A DNA stretch of 64,000 nucleotides from Brachybacterium avium. Lineage in GTDB: Bacteria; Actinomycetota; Actinomycetes; Actinomycetales; Dermabacteraceae. The notes under the pieces are model-generated. The model did not search any database. It saw nothing but the letters and a program-made list of their open reading frames with translations, and had not been told where the DNA came from. The stretch lies in the NCBI RefSeq assembly GCF_002216795.1, contig NZ_CP022316.1:682001-746000 (forward strand), read 5' to 3'. Below are positions 19,101 through 38,142 of the stretch, in pieces (position 1 is the stretch's first letter; each line of letters starts with the position of its first letter). Position numbers and translations under genes: made by a program.

Positions 19101-22100
19101 ACGAAGTCGTCCCGCGCCACCGGGGAACGCAGCGGCGCATTGCTGGCCACCTTGATCGTGGCGGTCGCAGAACTCTTCAGCTGGCCATCGGTGGCCGAGT
19201 ACAGCACGGTATGGGTGCCGGACTCCGACGGCGTGACGACGGTCAGGTTCCCGTCGTCCTCGCCCTCCGCCGGGGGATCTCCTCGATCTCGGTCATCGCC
19301 TCGACGTCGTCCCGCACCACCGCGAGGCGGTCCCCTTCGGGATCGGTGTCGTTGTCGAGCACCGGGATCTGCACCTCACGATCCGGGCGCACCTCCACGA
19401 TGTCGTCGACGGCGTAGGGCGCCTGGTTCACATCGTTCGGCGCGGCCACGCCGACCAGCACCTCGGCGGTGCCGATCGCACCGAAGCGATCCATCACCTG
19501 GTAGCGGAACTGATCCGTGCCGCGGGAGTCCTCGTAGGGGAGGTATTCGATCCATTCGCCGTTCGCGGAGACGATCTCGCCCAGCTCAGGCATCGGACTG
19601 GTGATCCCGGTGAGCATCACCGAGTCGCCGTCCGGGTCGATTCCCGTGGTCGTCACGGGGATCCGCACCGGCGTCCCGGCAACCGTGCGGGCGGTCAGGT
19701 TCTTCGGCTGGGGCGCCGTGTTCTCGACATCCCTCGGCACGATCGTGATGTAGGCCAGGGCGGAGCCGGTGCGGCCGGTCTCATCGACCACCTGGTACTG
19801 CACGACGGCTTCGCCGCTGGCGTCGTCGTCGGCGCGGAACCTGATCTGGTCCTGGTTCGGCTCCGCATGGCCGAGGTCGTCGGCGCGGGAGGTGTCCATC
19901 TCGGTGCCGAGGTGGAGCTCGGAGTCGGTCGGCGAGATGTCGTTGGCGATGACGTCGATGTTCACCATGTCGCCGGCACGGACCACGGCACGATCCGGCA
20001 CCGCCTCGGGATTCGCGAACTGGGTATCGGTGCTTGCGACCATCACCCGGATCGTGCCGGTGGCGGTGCCCGTGGAATTCGCGACCTCGTAGGTCACCGG
20101 CACCGGTTCTTCCGAGACGGTCGCTCCCGGCGTCGCCTCGACCCTGACGAGGTGATGGTTCACGACCGTCGCCTTGAGACCGCTGTCGGCAGGCAGCTCG
20201 ATCGAGTTCACCACGAGGACGCCCCCGGTCGGGTCCACATCGTTCTCCAGGGGATCCAGCAGCGTGTCGGACCCCGTGGTGACGGTCCCCATGTCGTCGA
20301 CCGCGACCGGCTTCAGATCGTCCGTCGTAGGCTCTTCGATGTCCACCCGCACCAGTCCCAGCGAGGCCGTGCTCGCGCCGCTGCCGGCGACGGTGTACTC
20401 CAGGTAGTACGTCCCCGGTTCACGTCCGGTGACCTCGATGGTCCCGGCCTCCAGGGAGGGCTCGACATCGAGACCCTCGGCATCGCTCACGCTGAGGAGT
20501 TCGAGGCTGCCGCCGTTGGGGTTGAGGTCGTTGACCAGCGGCTTGATAGTGCTGCTGCGGCCGGCGACGAAGCTGGCGTGGTCTGCGGTGGTGATCGGGG
20601 CGAGGTCGGTCTCGGTCACGGACTCGATCTCGACGACGCCCTCTCCGGTGTCGCCGTTCTCATCGCGGAAGGTGAGCTGCACCTGCTTCGTGCCCGGGGC
20701 CAGGCCGGCATCGTTGAAGGTGATCAGTCCGTCGGGGCGGAAGGTGACCAGGTCCTCGGGCGGGACGGTGGCGTTGGCGAGGTAGAAGGCATCGCCGTCG
20801 GGATCCTCCCAATACGGGAGGATGTTGAAGCTGATCTCCTCACCCGAGCGGACCTGCACCTTCGTGATCGTCTCCTGGCCGGGCTCCGGCGGCGAGTTCT
20901 CACCCTCGGCCCTGACCTCCAGCGTCACCACTGCGGTGTCCTTGCCGCCGCGGCCGTCATCGGCCTGGTACGTGAATGTCGCGGTGCCGGTGGCGTCCTC
21001 GGCGACCTCGATCTGGAGCTGGGTTCCGCCCCGGATGGGCGTGACCGTGCCGATGCTCGGCTGGTCACCCTGCACAGTGGCGGTGAGGATGTCGCCGTCC
21101 GGATCCGTGTCGTTCTTCGTCACCGGCAGGACGATGCTCTTGCCCGGGCGGACACCGAAGGTGTCATCGTTCGCCGTGGGCTTGCGGTTCTCCTCGTCGC
21201 GCTCGGCGGCGATGTTCGTGATCGTGGTGGTGAGGGTCTCCTTCTCCTTCTCCTGCGACGTGCTGGTCTGGATGTCCTGGGAGATCACCCAGTTGTCCAC
21301 CAGCTGCATGCTGTCCATGATCTCCCAGGACAGGCCGAACTTCTGATCGTTCAGCACCACCAGATCCTGGTTCACGCGCAGCACGAGATCCGCTGAGCTC
21401 TCCGCCTCCGGGATGGTCTCGGCCACGGCCTCCTGGCCCTCGCACGCACGGACATATCGCTTCGACCCGCCCCATGCCCCGTAGGCACAGCCTTGGACCT
21501 GGGCCGGTTTGGCGACGTCGGTGCCGGTGCCGCGGGCTGAGATCTTCTCCGCCTTTCCCCCGTCGAAGGGGATCACGAACAGCGCGTCGACGGTGGAGAC
21601 GACGAAGGTATCCGCAGCGGGACCGGACTGCTGCAGCTGTGCCTGGTCCAGGGATGAGACCCCGTAGTCGGCCAGGCTGTACTCGTCCATGCCGTCGCCG
21701 ATCCGCAGCAGCTGGTTCTCGCGGTCCAGGATCACCGGCTGGTCGCCGACGGCGGAGAGCTGGACGGACTCCGCTGCTTGGGAGAGGCCCGGGACCTCGA
21801 TCGGATCCTCCGCCGTGGTGTCTCGGGTGTTCCCCTCTCGGGGGTAGCTCAGAAGATTCGTGCCGTCCAGGATGAAGACGGTCCCGGAATCGGAGACGGC
21901 GAGCGGGCGCTGGCCGTTGCCCGCCTCGATCACGGGGTCCACGGCGCTCGCGCTGAAGGCTGCTGCCTCGTCGGGGGACACGATCCAGACGCGGCCGTCG
22001 GGAGCGGCGATCGCGATGCGGTCTCCGCCGATCTTGACGGTCGTGCCCGTGGGCAGTTCGACCAGACCGTTGCGAGTGACGGAAGCGGTGTTGATCGGGG

Positions 22101-22401
22101 TGAAGCCCCGGGGCCCGGTCTCGAGCACCGTGTAGCCGGACTGGATGATGTCCAGGTCCTGGCCGGTCGCGGACAGCCGCGCGTCGAGTTCACCGGCATC
22201 GACGTTCAGTCGGCCGAGCAGCCCGAGCTGCTCGTTGGTGACCCACACGCCGCCGTTGGAGACCTCCACCTCGGAGGACGACAGTCCCGGGTAGCGCAGC
22301 GCGAATCCGGTCAGCACCAACGCCACCACCGCCAGCACGGCAGAGGAGACGATCGTCAGTCGTCTCCCCCTGTGCCGCATCCGTCCAGCGGTGTCGGACA
22401 T
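16169..22401 (-). pseudogene. Giant membrane-anchored Ig-like/FN3 protein, frameshifted at 19272-19276
   Basis: Two long frames (22401 to 19243 and about 19270 to 16169) are one gene split by a lost C in a five-C run (sense strand ATCCCCCGG). One extra C joins IEEIP to PAEGEDDGNLTVV and gives 2077 residues. The start is taken as ATG 22401 (MSDTAGRMRHR), which gives a basic tail and a membrane helix at about 15-37; an in-frame ATG at 22554 would add an unlikely leader. After the helix comes a propeller-like region (about 45-400), roughly ten Ig/cadherin-like repeats marked by NDTDPDGD-type motifs, then four FN3 domains (for example ITGLSNDTEYTFQVIATND) and a last beta domain. Most of the protein would be outside the cell. 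It is the equivalent of the FN3 gene of the PFNA cluster and is probably an adhesin or envelope sensor. Intact in the organism if the indel is an assembly error. Confidence 0.9.
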
Positions 22402-22608
22402 GGTCGTACCCCAAGGCCTGGTCGATGTGTCGCATGGTCGTTGCCGGCCCGTCGCGTCTGCCCTGAGATGCGCCCCCGAAGCCGGCCCGGCCCCATTCAT
22501 GGCCCCGCCCAGGGTACCCGCTGCATGCCGTAGGCACCACGAGTGGCGAGTCACGAAGTCATCAACGCGATCCCCGTCGCGGCGTCCCGGCCGCGAGCCG
22601 GGACCGGT

Positions 22609-23616
22609 TCAGCGGTTGCGTCGCACCAGGGTGGTGGTGAATGCCGTCAGCGCGTCCCTGGCGTCTCCGGCGGGCAGCTCTGCAAGGGTCGCGCTCGCCT
22701 CGTCCGCGGTGCGGGCAGCGAGCTCACGAGTCTCTTCCAGTGCCGGATCGGCGCGCAGCAGCCCCACCAGCTCGTCGAGGGCTGAGTCGGAGCTCAGGTC
22801 TCCGTCGAGCCGCTCGACGATCTCGAGGCTGCGGGAATCCGGATGAGCTGCGGCCCGGCGACGGACCAGGAGCGTCGGCATGGTGGGGACTCCTTCGCGC
22901 AGGTCGATGCCCGGCGTCTTGCCGCTCGTGTCGGCGTCGCTCTCGAGGTCCAGGACGTCATCTGCGAGCTGGAACGCCACTCCCACCTTCTCCCCGTAGC
23001 GGCGCATCACGTCCGCCGTGCTCTCCGGGGCGCCGGAGAGCGATGCACCGAGGCCGCCGGCGAGGGAGAGCAGAGAGGCGGTCTTATCGGAGAGCACCGA
23101 GATGTAGTGCTCGAAAGGGTCCTCCCCCGCCTTGGGGCCGACGGTCTCGTGCAGCTGTCCGAGGCAGAGCCGCTCGAAGGTCTCCGAGTGCAGGCGCACC
23201 GCGTCGGTGCCGATCCGCGCGCTGAGCGCGCTGGCCCGGGCGAAGAGGAAGTCCCCGGTGAGGATGGCGACGTTGTTCCCCCACAGGGCGTGGGCGCTGT
23301 CGGTGCCGCGTCGAGTGGGGGCGGAGTCCATGACATCGTCGTGGTACAGGCTGGCCAGGTGAGTCAGCTCCACCAGCACAGCAGCATCCTGGACCCCGGC
23401 GGCATCGATGTCCCCGAGGGAGGCGGCGAGCAGCACCAGCATGGGTCGGACGCGCTTGCCGCCTGCATCCATGAGATGCCGGCCCGTCCACCGCATCATG
23501 TCATCGGAGCTGGAGACGGAGTCGCGCAGGAGGTGCTCGATGGCTCCGAGGCGGTCGACGATCCGGCTCGCGAGGTCCTCGTCGATGTCGGGAACGCCCG
23601 GCAGCGTGGACGGCAT
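22609..23616 (-). CDS. Polyprenyl diphosphate synthase (trans-isoprenyl synthase family)
   Basis: The sequence has both aspartate-rich motifs: HDDVMD (first, followed by TRRGTDSAH) and FQLADDVLDLESD (second), plus GGKRVRP for IPP binding. It extends an allylic diphosphate with isopentenyl diphosphate, most plausibly to make the menaquinone side chain or another long polyprenyl. The small residues just before the first motif fit a long product, but chain length cannot be fixed from sequence. The ATG at 23616 is chosen because AGGAG lies 8 nt upstream; a start at 23655 would have no ribosome site. This gives 335 residues, normal for the family. The gene lies between the rRNA terminator and the giant Ig/FN3 gene, with no related pathway gene in view. 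Confidence 0.93.
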   Translation of the reverse strand: MPSTLPGVPDIDEDLASRIVDRLGAIEHLLRDSVSSSDDMMRWTGRHLMDAGGKRVRPMLVLLAASLGDIDAAGVQDAAVLVELTHLASLYHDDVMDSAPTRRGTDSAHALWGNNVAILTGDFLFARASALSARIGTDAVRLHSETFERLCLGQLHETVGPKAGEDPFEHYISVLSDKTASLLSLAGGLGASLSGAPESTADVMRRYGEKVGVAFQLADDVLDLESDADTSGKTPGIDLREGVPTMPTLLVRRRAAAHPDSRSLEIVERLDGDLSSDSALDELVGLLRADPALEETRELAARTADEASATLAELPAGDARDALTAFTTTLVRRNR

Positions 23617-23846
23617 GGCTCTCCTGGGACTCAGCGGGGCACCGTCGCGGAGCACCCGAAGCTTAGGTTGCGTAACACCAGGGGCCGAGGGCCCCGGGAT
23701 CCGCCATCACCCCGGTGGGAGACCGAGCGGATCCGAGAGCCGAGTCTACCGGGATGCGAACGCTACGAGACGGACGGATGGCCCTGAGGTGAGGGGAAAG
23801 ACGTACCTGGCGGCCTGACGATTTCACGCCAGCGGTTTCGGGCATG

Positions 23847-23906
23847 AAAAAAGGGAGTGGAGGAGGCGAACACCCAAAACAGGGGTTCCAGCACTCCTCC
23901 ACTCCC
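23847..23906 (-). terminator. Rho-independent terminator of the rRNA operon
   Basis: A perfect 13-bp inverted repeat (23853-23865 with 23894-23906, arm GGGAGTGGAGGAG) encloses a loop that can itself pair in part. On the minus strand it is followed by six T residues (23852-23847). It starts about 8 nt after the 5S gene. It is the only terminator in the window with a clear U-run. Confidence 0.93.
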
Positions 23907-23913
23907 AATAAAG

Positions 23914-24033
23914 ATGTCCGGCGGCGACCTACTCTCCCACACCCTCCCGAGTGCAGTACCATCGGCGCAATCGAGCTTAGCTTCCGGGTTCGGAATGGAA
24001 CCGGGCGTTTCCTCGACGCTATGACCGCCGTAA
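23914..24033 (-). rRNA. rrf: 5S ribosomal RNA
   Basis: The minus strand reads GGCGGTCATAGCGTCGAGGA near the 5' end, then the conserved CGGTTCCATTCCGAACCCGG core and AGTAGGTCGCCGCCGGAC at the 3' end. The first and last bases pair as the helix I stem. The length of about 118-120 nt is normal. Ends are good to a few bases. It lies about 120 bp after the 23S gene and ends just before the operon terminator. Confidence 0.95.
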
Positions 24034-24085
24034 CACAATGAGACAACCAGACCCCACACCCCGAGCAACAAAACCCGGACTGTCA

Positions 24086-24117
24086 GGGGTTGTTCCCGAG
24101 AACCGCACAGTGGACGC
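24086..24117 (-). other. 3' arm of the pre-23S processing stem
   Basis: This stretch of the 23S-5S spacer is complementary, as RNA, to 27268-27300 upstream of the 23S gene. By hand alignment, 32 base pairs form, including several G-U pairs, with one bulged U. Such stems around 23S are RNase III sites in bacteria. The two arms differ almost only by A/G changes, which keep pairing through G-U. Confidence 0.8.
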
Positions 24118-24152
24118 AAACACACACAGCAAACAACCAACACAAAGAAATG

Positions 24153-27222
<3,070 letters not shown>

Positions 27223-27267
27223 AACACAAAGACTCTTTGCGCATTAAAAATTGCTTACAAGATGCTC

Positions 27268-27300
27268 GCGTCCACTATGCAGTTCTCAAGAAACAACCCC
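27268..27300 (-). other. 5' arm of the pre-23S processing stem
   Basis: This pairs with 24086-24117 to enclose the whole 23S gene in a helix of about 32 bp with one bulge. The segment includes the TTGAGAACTGCATAGTGGA core found ahead of 23S genes in many actinobacteria, so it may also act in antitermination. Pairing was worked out by hand. Confidence 0.8.
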
Positions 27301-27418
27301 ACACCCACACCACCCCCAAAAACAGGAAGCAATGCAAGGGAGGACCAGCCACACACCCCACAAAACCCCAGCCACCAGAAGCGACCAGGATAAGGGAGCT
27401 GCGTGCAGCCTCACAACC

Positions 27419-27431
27419 CAATAGCGTGTCT
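27419..27431 (-). other. 3' arm of the pre-16S processing stem
   Basis: The 13 bases here are perfectly complementary to 29226-29238 in the 16S leader, so the 16S gene can be looped out for cleavage. This lies about 170 nt after the mature 16S 3' end. Confidence 0.75.
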
Positions 27432-27593
27432 CCACCTCAAACCCACCAGCAATCCCCGTTCCACACCCACAGAAGTGAGCCGTACTAGAAGACAACGCCG
27501 GCAAGCGAAGTGCCCATTCATTGATGTTCCACCCTTGAGCAACCACCCCCACCACACTCGGGTGAGAAAATGGCCACCATAATTGGTGATGCT

Positions 27594-29120
<1,527 letters not shown>

Positions 29121-29225
29121 AAACATGAAAAACAATATCCTGACAAAATAAACAAACAACCAGCAAATTAAACTGCTGTATCATCCGTATAATATTGCCA
29201 TTCAAACTAAATGGCATCAATAAAC

Positions 29226-29238
29226 AGACACGCTATTG
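29226..29238 (-). other. 5' arm of the pre-16S processing stem with boxA-like leader motif
   Basis: These 13 bases pair perfectly with 27419-27431 beyond the 16S 3' end. With the adjoining bases they read TTGATATCTCAATAGCGTGT on the minus strand, a variant of the TTGAGAACTCAATAGTGTG element found in actinobacterial rRNA leaders and thought to act in antitermination. Confidence 0.7.
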
Positions 29239-29364
29239 AGATATCAAGCAACACGCGCACATCGTTCTCTCCCCGCATCTACGGGTCGAGTCGGAGGCTC
29301 GGAGGTGCCGGGGGAAGAATCCGTCCGACGATCTTCTTGCTTCGTCGTCCCGGCGCGAATCACT

Positions 29365-29394
29365 ACTCTAGCAGTGTTTCGCGGGCTGGTCCAA
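29365..29394 (-). promoter_or_regulatory. Probable rRNA promoter P2
   Basis: On the minus strand: -35 TTGGAC (29394-29389), 18-bp spacer, -10 TAGAGT (29370-29365). It lies about 240 bp upstream of mature 16S, ahead of the processing-stem arm. It is the nearer of two good sigma-A-like promoters in the leader. Confidence 0.7.
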
Positions 29395-29581
29395 CTCCGC
29401 GGGGTGTGGTCCCGGTCTCGTTCGGATCTTCCTGCGATCCTCCCGGTGACCTGGTCACCCGCACTGTCCCGGTCTCCCGGTCCAGCGGCCCTCAGCGTTC
29501 CCGTTCCACTGCGCTTCTTCAGCTCTCCCGGAGGAGGCTTCCGTCCCGCTGTGTCTGCGTTCTCGCTGCTGACAAGAAAGA

Positions 29582-29610
29582 ACATTACGGGTCGCCAGGG
29601 GGTGCGTCAA
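29582..29610 (-). promoter_or_regulatory. Probable rRNA promoter P1
   Basis: On the minus strand: -35 TTGACG (29610-29605), 17-bp spacer, -10 TAATGT (29587-29582). This is the best match to the sigma-A consensus seen in the window. It lies about 460 bp upstream of 16S and about 217 bp upstream of P2. Tandem promoters are common for bacterial rRNA operons. Confidence 0.72.
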
Positions 29611-29867
29611 ACCGGCCGTCTCGCCCTGCAACTGCGGCTCAAATGGGACGTACCTGCAGGTCAGGGCGTTCCCGCAGGCCGTGGAAAGCGCTCTTGCGTC
29701 CGGATGTGACCCACGTCTGAGAGGGGGGTCACCGGGGCTTATCGTCGGCTTGACATGTTCACTGGCGGTCATCTACGCGCCTCTGCACCACGGCACCGCG
29801 GCTGGGCCCTGATGCGGGGCCGGTCGCCGGTGCACGCACTCTCCGGCGCCGGCCTCCGCACAACGGG

Positions 29868-29910
29868 ACGAGCCCCGGGTGACGTCTGGCGGTCGTCTCC
29901 CGGGGCTCGT
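29868..29910 (-). terminator. GC-rich stem-loop after tyrS
   Basis: A perfect 12-bp inverted repeat (29868-29879 with 29899-29910, arm ACGAGCCCCGGG) with a 19-nt loop, starting 22 bp past the tyrS stop. There is no T-run, as is common for actinobacterial terminators. Confidence 0.75.
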
Positions 29911-29932
29911 CGGCCGATCGAACGGCGGATGA

Positions 29933-31201
29933 TCAGCCGGCGATGCGGACCATCGCTGCACTCTTGCGACCACGGCGCAGCAACAGGTGGCCGCCGGGCA
30001 GCGCGGACAGGTCACCGACCTCGCCCTGCAGATCCTCAGAGCTGATCTTCTCGCCGTTGACCGAGAGCCCTCCCCCATCGGCGTCTCGTCGGGCCGCACC
30101 CTTGGAAGCCGCGATGCCGGTGTCGATGAATGCCTCCACCAGGGACGTGGTGGGCCCCACCGTGGCGCCGGGCAGTTCGCGAGCGACAGCCTGCAGTGTC
30201 GATCCGTCGAGCTCGCGCACATCCCCGCGGCCGAAGAGCACCGCAGCTGCGGCCTTCGCCTGGTTCGTCGCCTGCTGGCCATGGACCATCGTGGTCAGGT
30301 CATCCGCCAGGGACTTCTGCGCCGCGCGCTGATGGGAGGCCTCGACCGTGGCATGCTCCAGCTCCGCGATCTCCTCGCGGGTGCGGAACGTGAAGTACTT
30401 CAGGTAGTTCACGACATCCGCATCGGCCGCATTGAGCCAGAACTGATGGAAGGCATACGGGCTGGTCAGCTCCGCATCCAACCAGACTGCCCCGCCCTCG
30501 CTCTTGCCGAACTTGCTGCCGTCCGCCTTGGTGACCAGTGGTGTGGTCAGGGCATGGACGTCCTCGCCGTCGACCTTGTGGATCAGGTCGACGCCTGCCA
30601 GGAGGTTCCCCCACTGGTCATTGCCTCCGTACTGCAGGGACACCCCATGGCGGCGATGCAGCTCGAGGTAGTCGATGCCCTGGAGCACCTGGTAGCTGAA
30701 CTCGGTGTAGCTGATCCCCTCATCGCTCTGCAGACGCCTTGCCACCGTGTCCTTGGCGAGCATGGTGCCCATGCGGAAGTGCTTGCCCATGTCCCGCAGG
30801 AAATCCAGGGCGCTCATCTGGCCGATCCAGTCGAGGTTGTTCACCATCGTCACCGCGAACTCGCCCTCGAGATCGAGGAAGCGGGAGATCTGGCCACGCA
30901 GGCTGTCCACCCACCGGCCGACGATCTCGGAGTCGTTCAGCACCCTCTCGCCCGACATCCGCGGGTCGCCGATCAGGCCGGTCGCCCCACCCACGAGGGC
31001 GTAGGGATGGTGGCCGGCCAGCTGCAGGCGACGCATGGTGAGCACCTGTGTCAGGTGGCCGACATGGAGCGATGCAGCTGTCGGGTCGAACCCGCAATAC
31101 AGACTGACCGGTCCGTCCGCCAGAGCGCTGCCGAGCGCCTCACGCCCGGTGGTCTGCACGACGAGTCCTCGCCAGGCGAGCTCGTCCAGGACGGAATGCA
31201 T
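29933..31201 (-). CDS. tyrS: Tyrosyl-tRNA synthetase
   Basis: Class I synthetase that charges tRNA-Tyr. The HIGH-type motif is HVGH (46-49), the KMSKS-type motif is KFGKS (230-234), and CGFDPTAASLHVGHL is the bacterial TyrRS signature. A C-terminal S4 RNA-binding domain spans about 350-420. 422 residues is the normal length. The ATG at 31201 has AGAGGAA about 7 nt upstream. It follows argH in the same direction but a terminator lies between them, so it is probably transcribed alone. No T-box leader is visible upstream. Confidence 0.98.
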   Translation of the reverse strand: MHSVLDELAWRGLVVQTTGREALGSALADGPVSLYCGFDPTAASLHVGHLTQVLTMRRLQLAGHHPYALVGGATGLIGDPRMSGERVLNDSEIVGRWVDSLRGQISRFLDLEGEFAVTMVNNLDWIGQMSALDFLRDMGKHFRMGTMLAKDTVARRLQSDEGISYTEFSYQVLQGIDYLELHRRHGVSLQYGGNDQWGNLLAGVDLIHKVDGEDVHALTTPLVTKADGSKFGKSEGGAVWLDAELTSPYAFHQFWLNAADADVVNYLKYFTFRTREEIAELEHATVEASHQRAAQKSLADDLTTMVHGQQATNQAKAAAAVLFGRGDVRELDGSTLQAVARELPGATVGPTTSLVEAFIDTGIAASKGAARRDADGGGLSVNGEKISSEDLQGEVGDLSALPGGHLLLRRGRKSAAMVRIAG

Positions 31202-31522
31202 CGATCAGTTCCTCTCGGTGGGGCACGAGGTGCCGTTGGGGCCGGGCAGTGCCGACCGATCTCGCAGGAGCTGGGACGAGGAGAGCCGGGACGGGGCAGG
31301 AGCCCCACTCCGGCCGGCTCGTAACCGGCGATCCGTCGGCCAGTATCCCATCATCCAGAGCGAAGGCGTGGCATCGTCCCGCCGCCACCAGAATACTGAC
31401 GCCGGTGGGGGTTGAACGCCTGGTGGCCGTTCAACCCCCGCCCAGGGCAGATTTCCGGTGGCCCGAGGGGCCGGCTTCCGGCCGCGACCGGAGGAGCCGG
31501 GCTCGGTCCGAGGACGGGTTCC
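31202..31522 (-). other. argH-tyrS intergenic region
   Basis: 321 bp without a gene. It holds the argH terminator stem at 31407-31439 and a -10-like GATACT on the minus strand (31347-31342), which could serve tyrS with a leader of about 135 nt. No convincing -35 box was found, and no T-box specifier or antiterminator elements. Confidence 0.6.
31407..31439 (-). terminator. GC-rich stem-loop after argH
   Basis: A perfect 12-bp inverted repeat (31407-31418 with 31428-31439, arm GGGGGTTGAACG) with a 9-nt loop, 84 bp past the argH stop. There is no T-run. It marks the end of the arginine operon. Confidence 0.8.
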
Positions 31523-34251
<2,729 letters not shown>

Positions 34252-34384
34252 GGGGAATGCTCCTAGTCGTGGGTCGTGCAGTCGTGGGTCGTGATGTCGT
34301 GGGTGCTGCGGGGAGGTCGAGGAGACCTCGGGGCGATCAGGCGCCGCGCGGGCGCCGGGGCACGGGCATGGTCTCGCCGGCGGG

Positions 34385-37123
<2,739 letters not shown>

Positions 37124-37131
<8 letters not shown>

Positions 37132-38142
37132 AGTCGTCCCTCCTCACCATGGTGCCCACGCCCTTGGTCGTGAACACCTCCAGCAGCACGGCATGCTCGA
37201 TGCGGCCGTCGATCATCGCGGCGGTGCGCACTCCGGCGTCGACCGCCCCAGCAGCGCCTCGGCCTTCGGGATCATCCCGGCGGTGAGGTCGGGCAGCATC
37301 TGCCGCAGCTCGGTCGCGGAGATCTCGGGGATCAGCGATCCGCGGTCTGGCCACTCGCGGTACAGGCCTTCGACGTCGGTGAGCATCACGAGCTTCTCCG
37401 CGTCGAGCCCTTCGGCGAGGGCCGCGGCGGCGAGGTCCGCGTTGATGTTCAGCACCTCGCCGGTGGGGTGGCCGGCGGCGTCGACCTCGGGCGCGATCGA
37501 GGAGATCACCGGGATCCGGCCCGCCTCGAGCAGATCGGAGATCGCGGCGATGTTGACGCCCTGGACCGCGCCGACGTGGCCGAGGTCGACATCCTCCCCG
37601 TCCACGACGGTGCCGCGGCGGGTGGCGGTGAACAGGCGGCCGTCCTCTCCGGACATCCCGATGGCGAAGGGCCCGTGGTGGTTGATGAGACCGACGAGCT
37701 GGCGGCCCACCTGTCCCACCAGCACCATGCGGGCGATGTCCATGGTCTCGGCGTCGGTGACGCGCAGGCCGCCGCGGAACGTCGACTCCTTGCCGACCCG
37801 TTCGAGCATGGCATTGATCTGCGGCCCGCCGCCGTGGACGACGACCACGTGGATGCCGGCCAGGCGCATGAAGACGATGTCCGCCGCGAAGCCGCGCCGC
37901 AGGTCGTCGTCGACCATGGCGTTGCCGCCGTACTTGACCACCACGATCTTGCCGCGGAAGCGCTGCATCCAGGGCATCGCCTCGATCAGCACCTCGGACT
38001 TCTCGCGTGCCTCGCTGCGGGCGGCGTCGAGCTGGGCGAGGGGGTTCTTGCCCACCAGCGGGGCCTCTGTGCGGTGGTGGTCGCCGGTCGCGGCATCGTT
38101 GGCGGGCCCGGTGGGGTCAGGAGGGGTAGGGGCGGTGCTCAT
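37124..38142 (-). pseudogene. argB: Acetylglutamate kinase, frameshifted at 37246-37249
   Basis: Second step of the arginine pathway. The kinase core is clear: [10 protein letters not shown] (K70), [11 protein letters not shown] and the [13 protein letters not shown] segment. After IPKAEALLG the frame slips; adding one G to a four-G run restores [15 protein letters not shown] and then [12 protein letters not shown], the conserved ArgB C-terminus. The repaired protein has 339 residues, including an N-terminal extension of about 50 residues. The ATG at 38142 overlaps argJ by 4 bp. The gene is likely intact in the organism. Confidence 0.92.

Larger units (their letters stand above)
29121..29932. 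other. rRNA operon leader and upstream region, no protein gene
   Basis: About 810 bp between tyrS and 16S. Moving with transcription (minus strand) it holds the tyrS terminator stem (29868-29910), promoter P1 (29582-29610), promoter P2 (29365-29394), the 5' arm of the pre-16S stem (29226-29238) and an AT-rich leader just before 16S (29121-29220), far richer in A and T than the rest of the window. Open frames here have no homology I recognise, poor starts and no conserved motifs. Confidence 0.75.

Noticed and set aside
19243..19290. Programmed ribosomal frameshift in the giant gene
   Set aside because: Five other genes in the window have the same kind of lesion without any recoding tradition, so an assembly error is simpler; no stimulatory structure was identified.
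22402..22554. Longer start (ATG 22554) for the giant Ig/FN3 gene
   Set aside because: It adds a Cys/Arg/His-rich leader before a normal membrane anchor, and a TACCCT -10-like box at 22511-22516 lies inside it.
29442..29460. GGTGACC-T-GGTCACC palindrome in the rRNA leader region
   Set aside because: Short (7-bp arms) and of a kind expected by chance in GC-rich DNA; no supporting context.
29211..29772. Open frames in the rRNA leader
   Set aside because: They overlap promoters and processing signals, lack ribosome sites and have no recognisable domain.
31202..31400. T-box riboswitch before tyrS
   Set aside because: No T-box consensus, specifier loop or antiterminator could be found.
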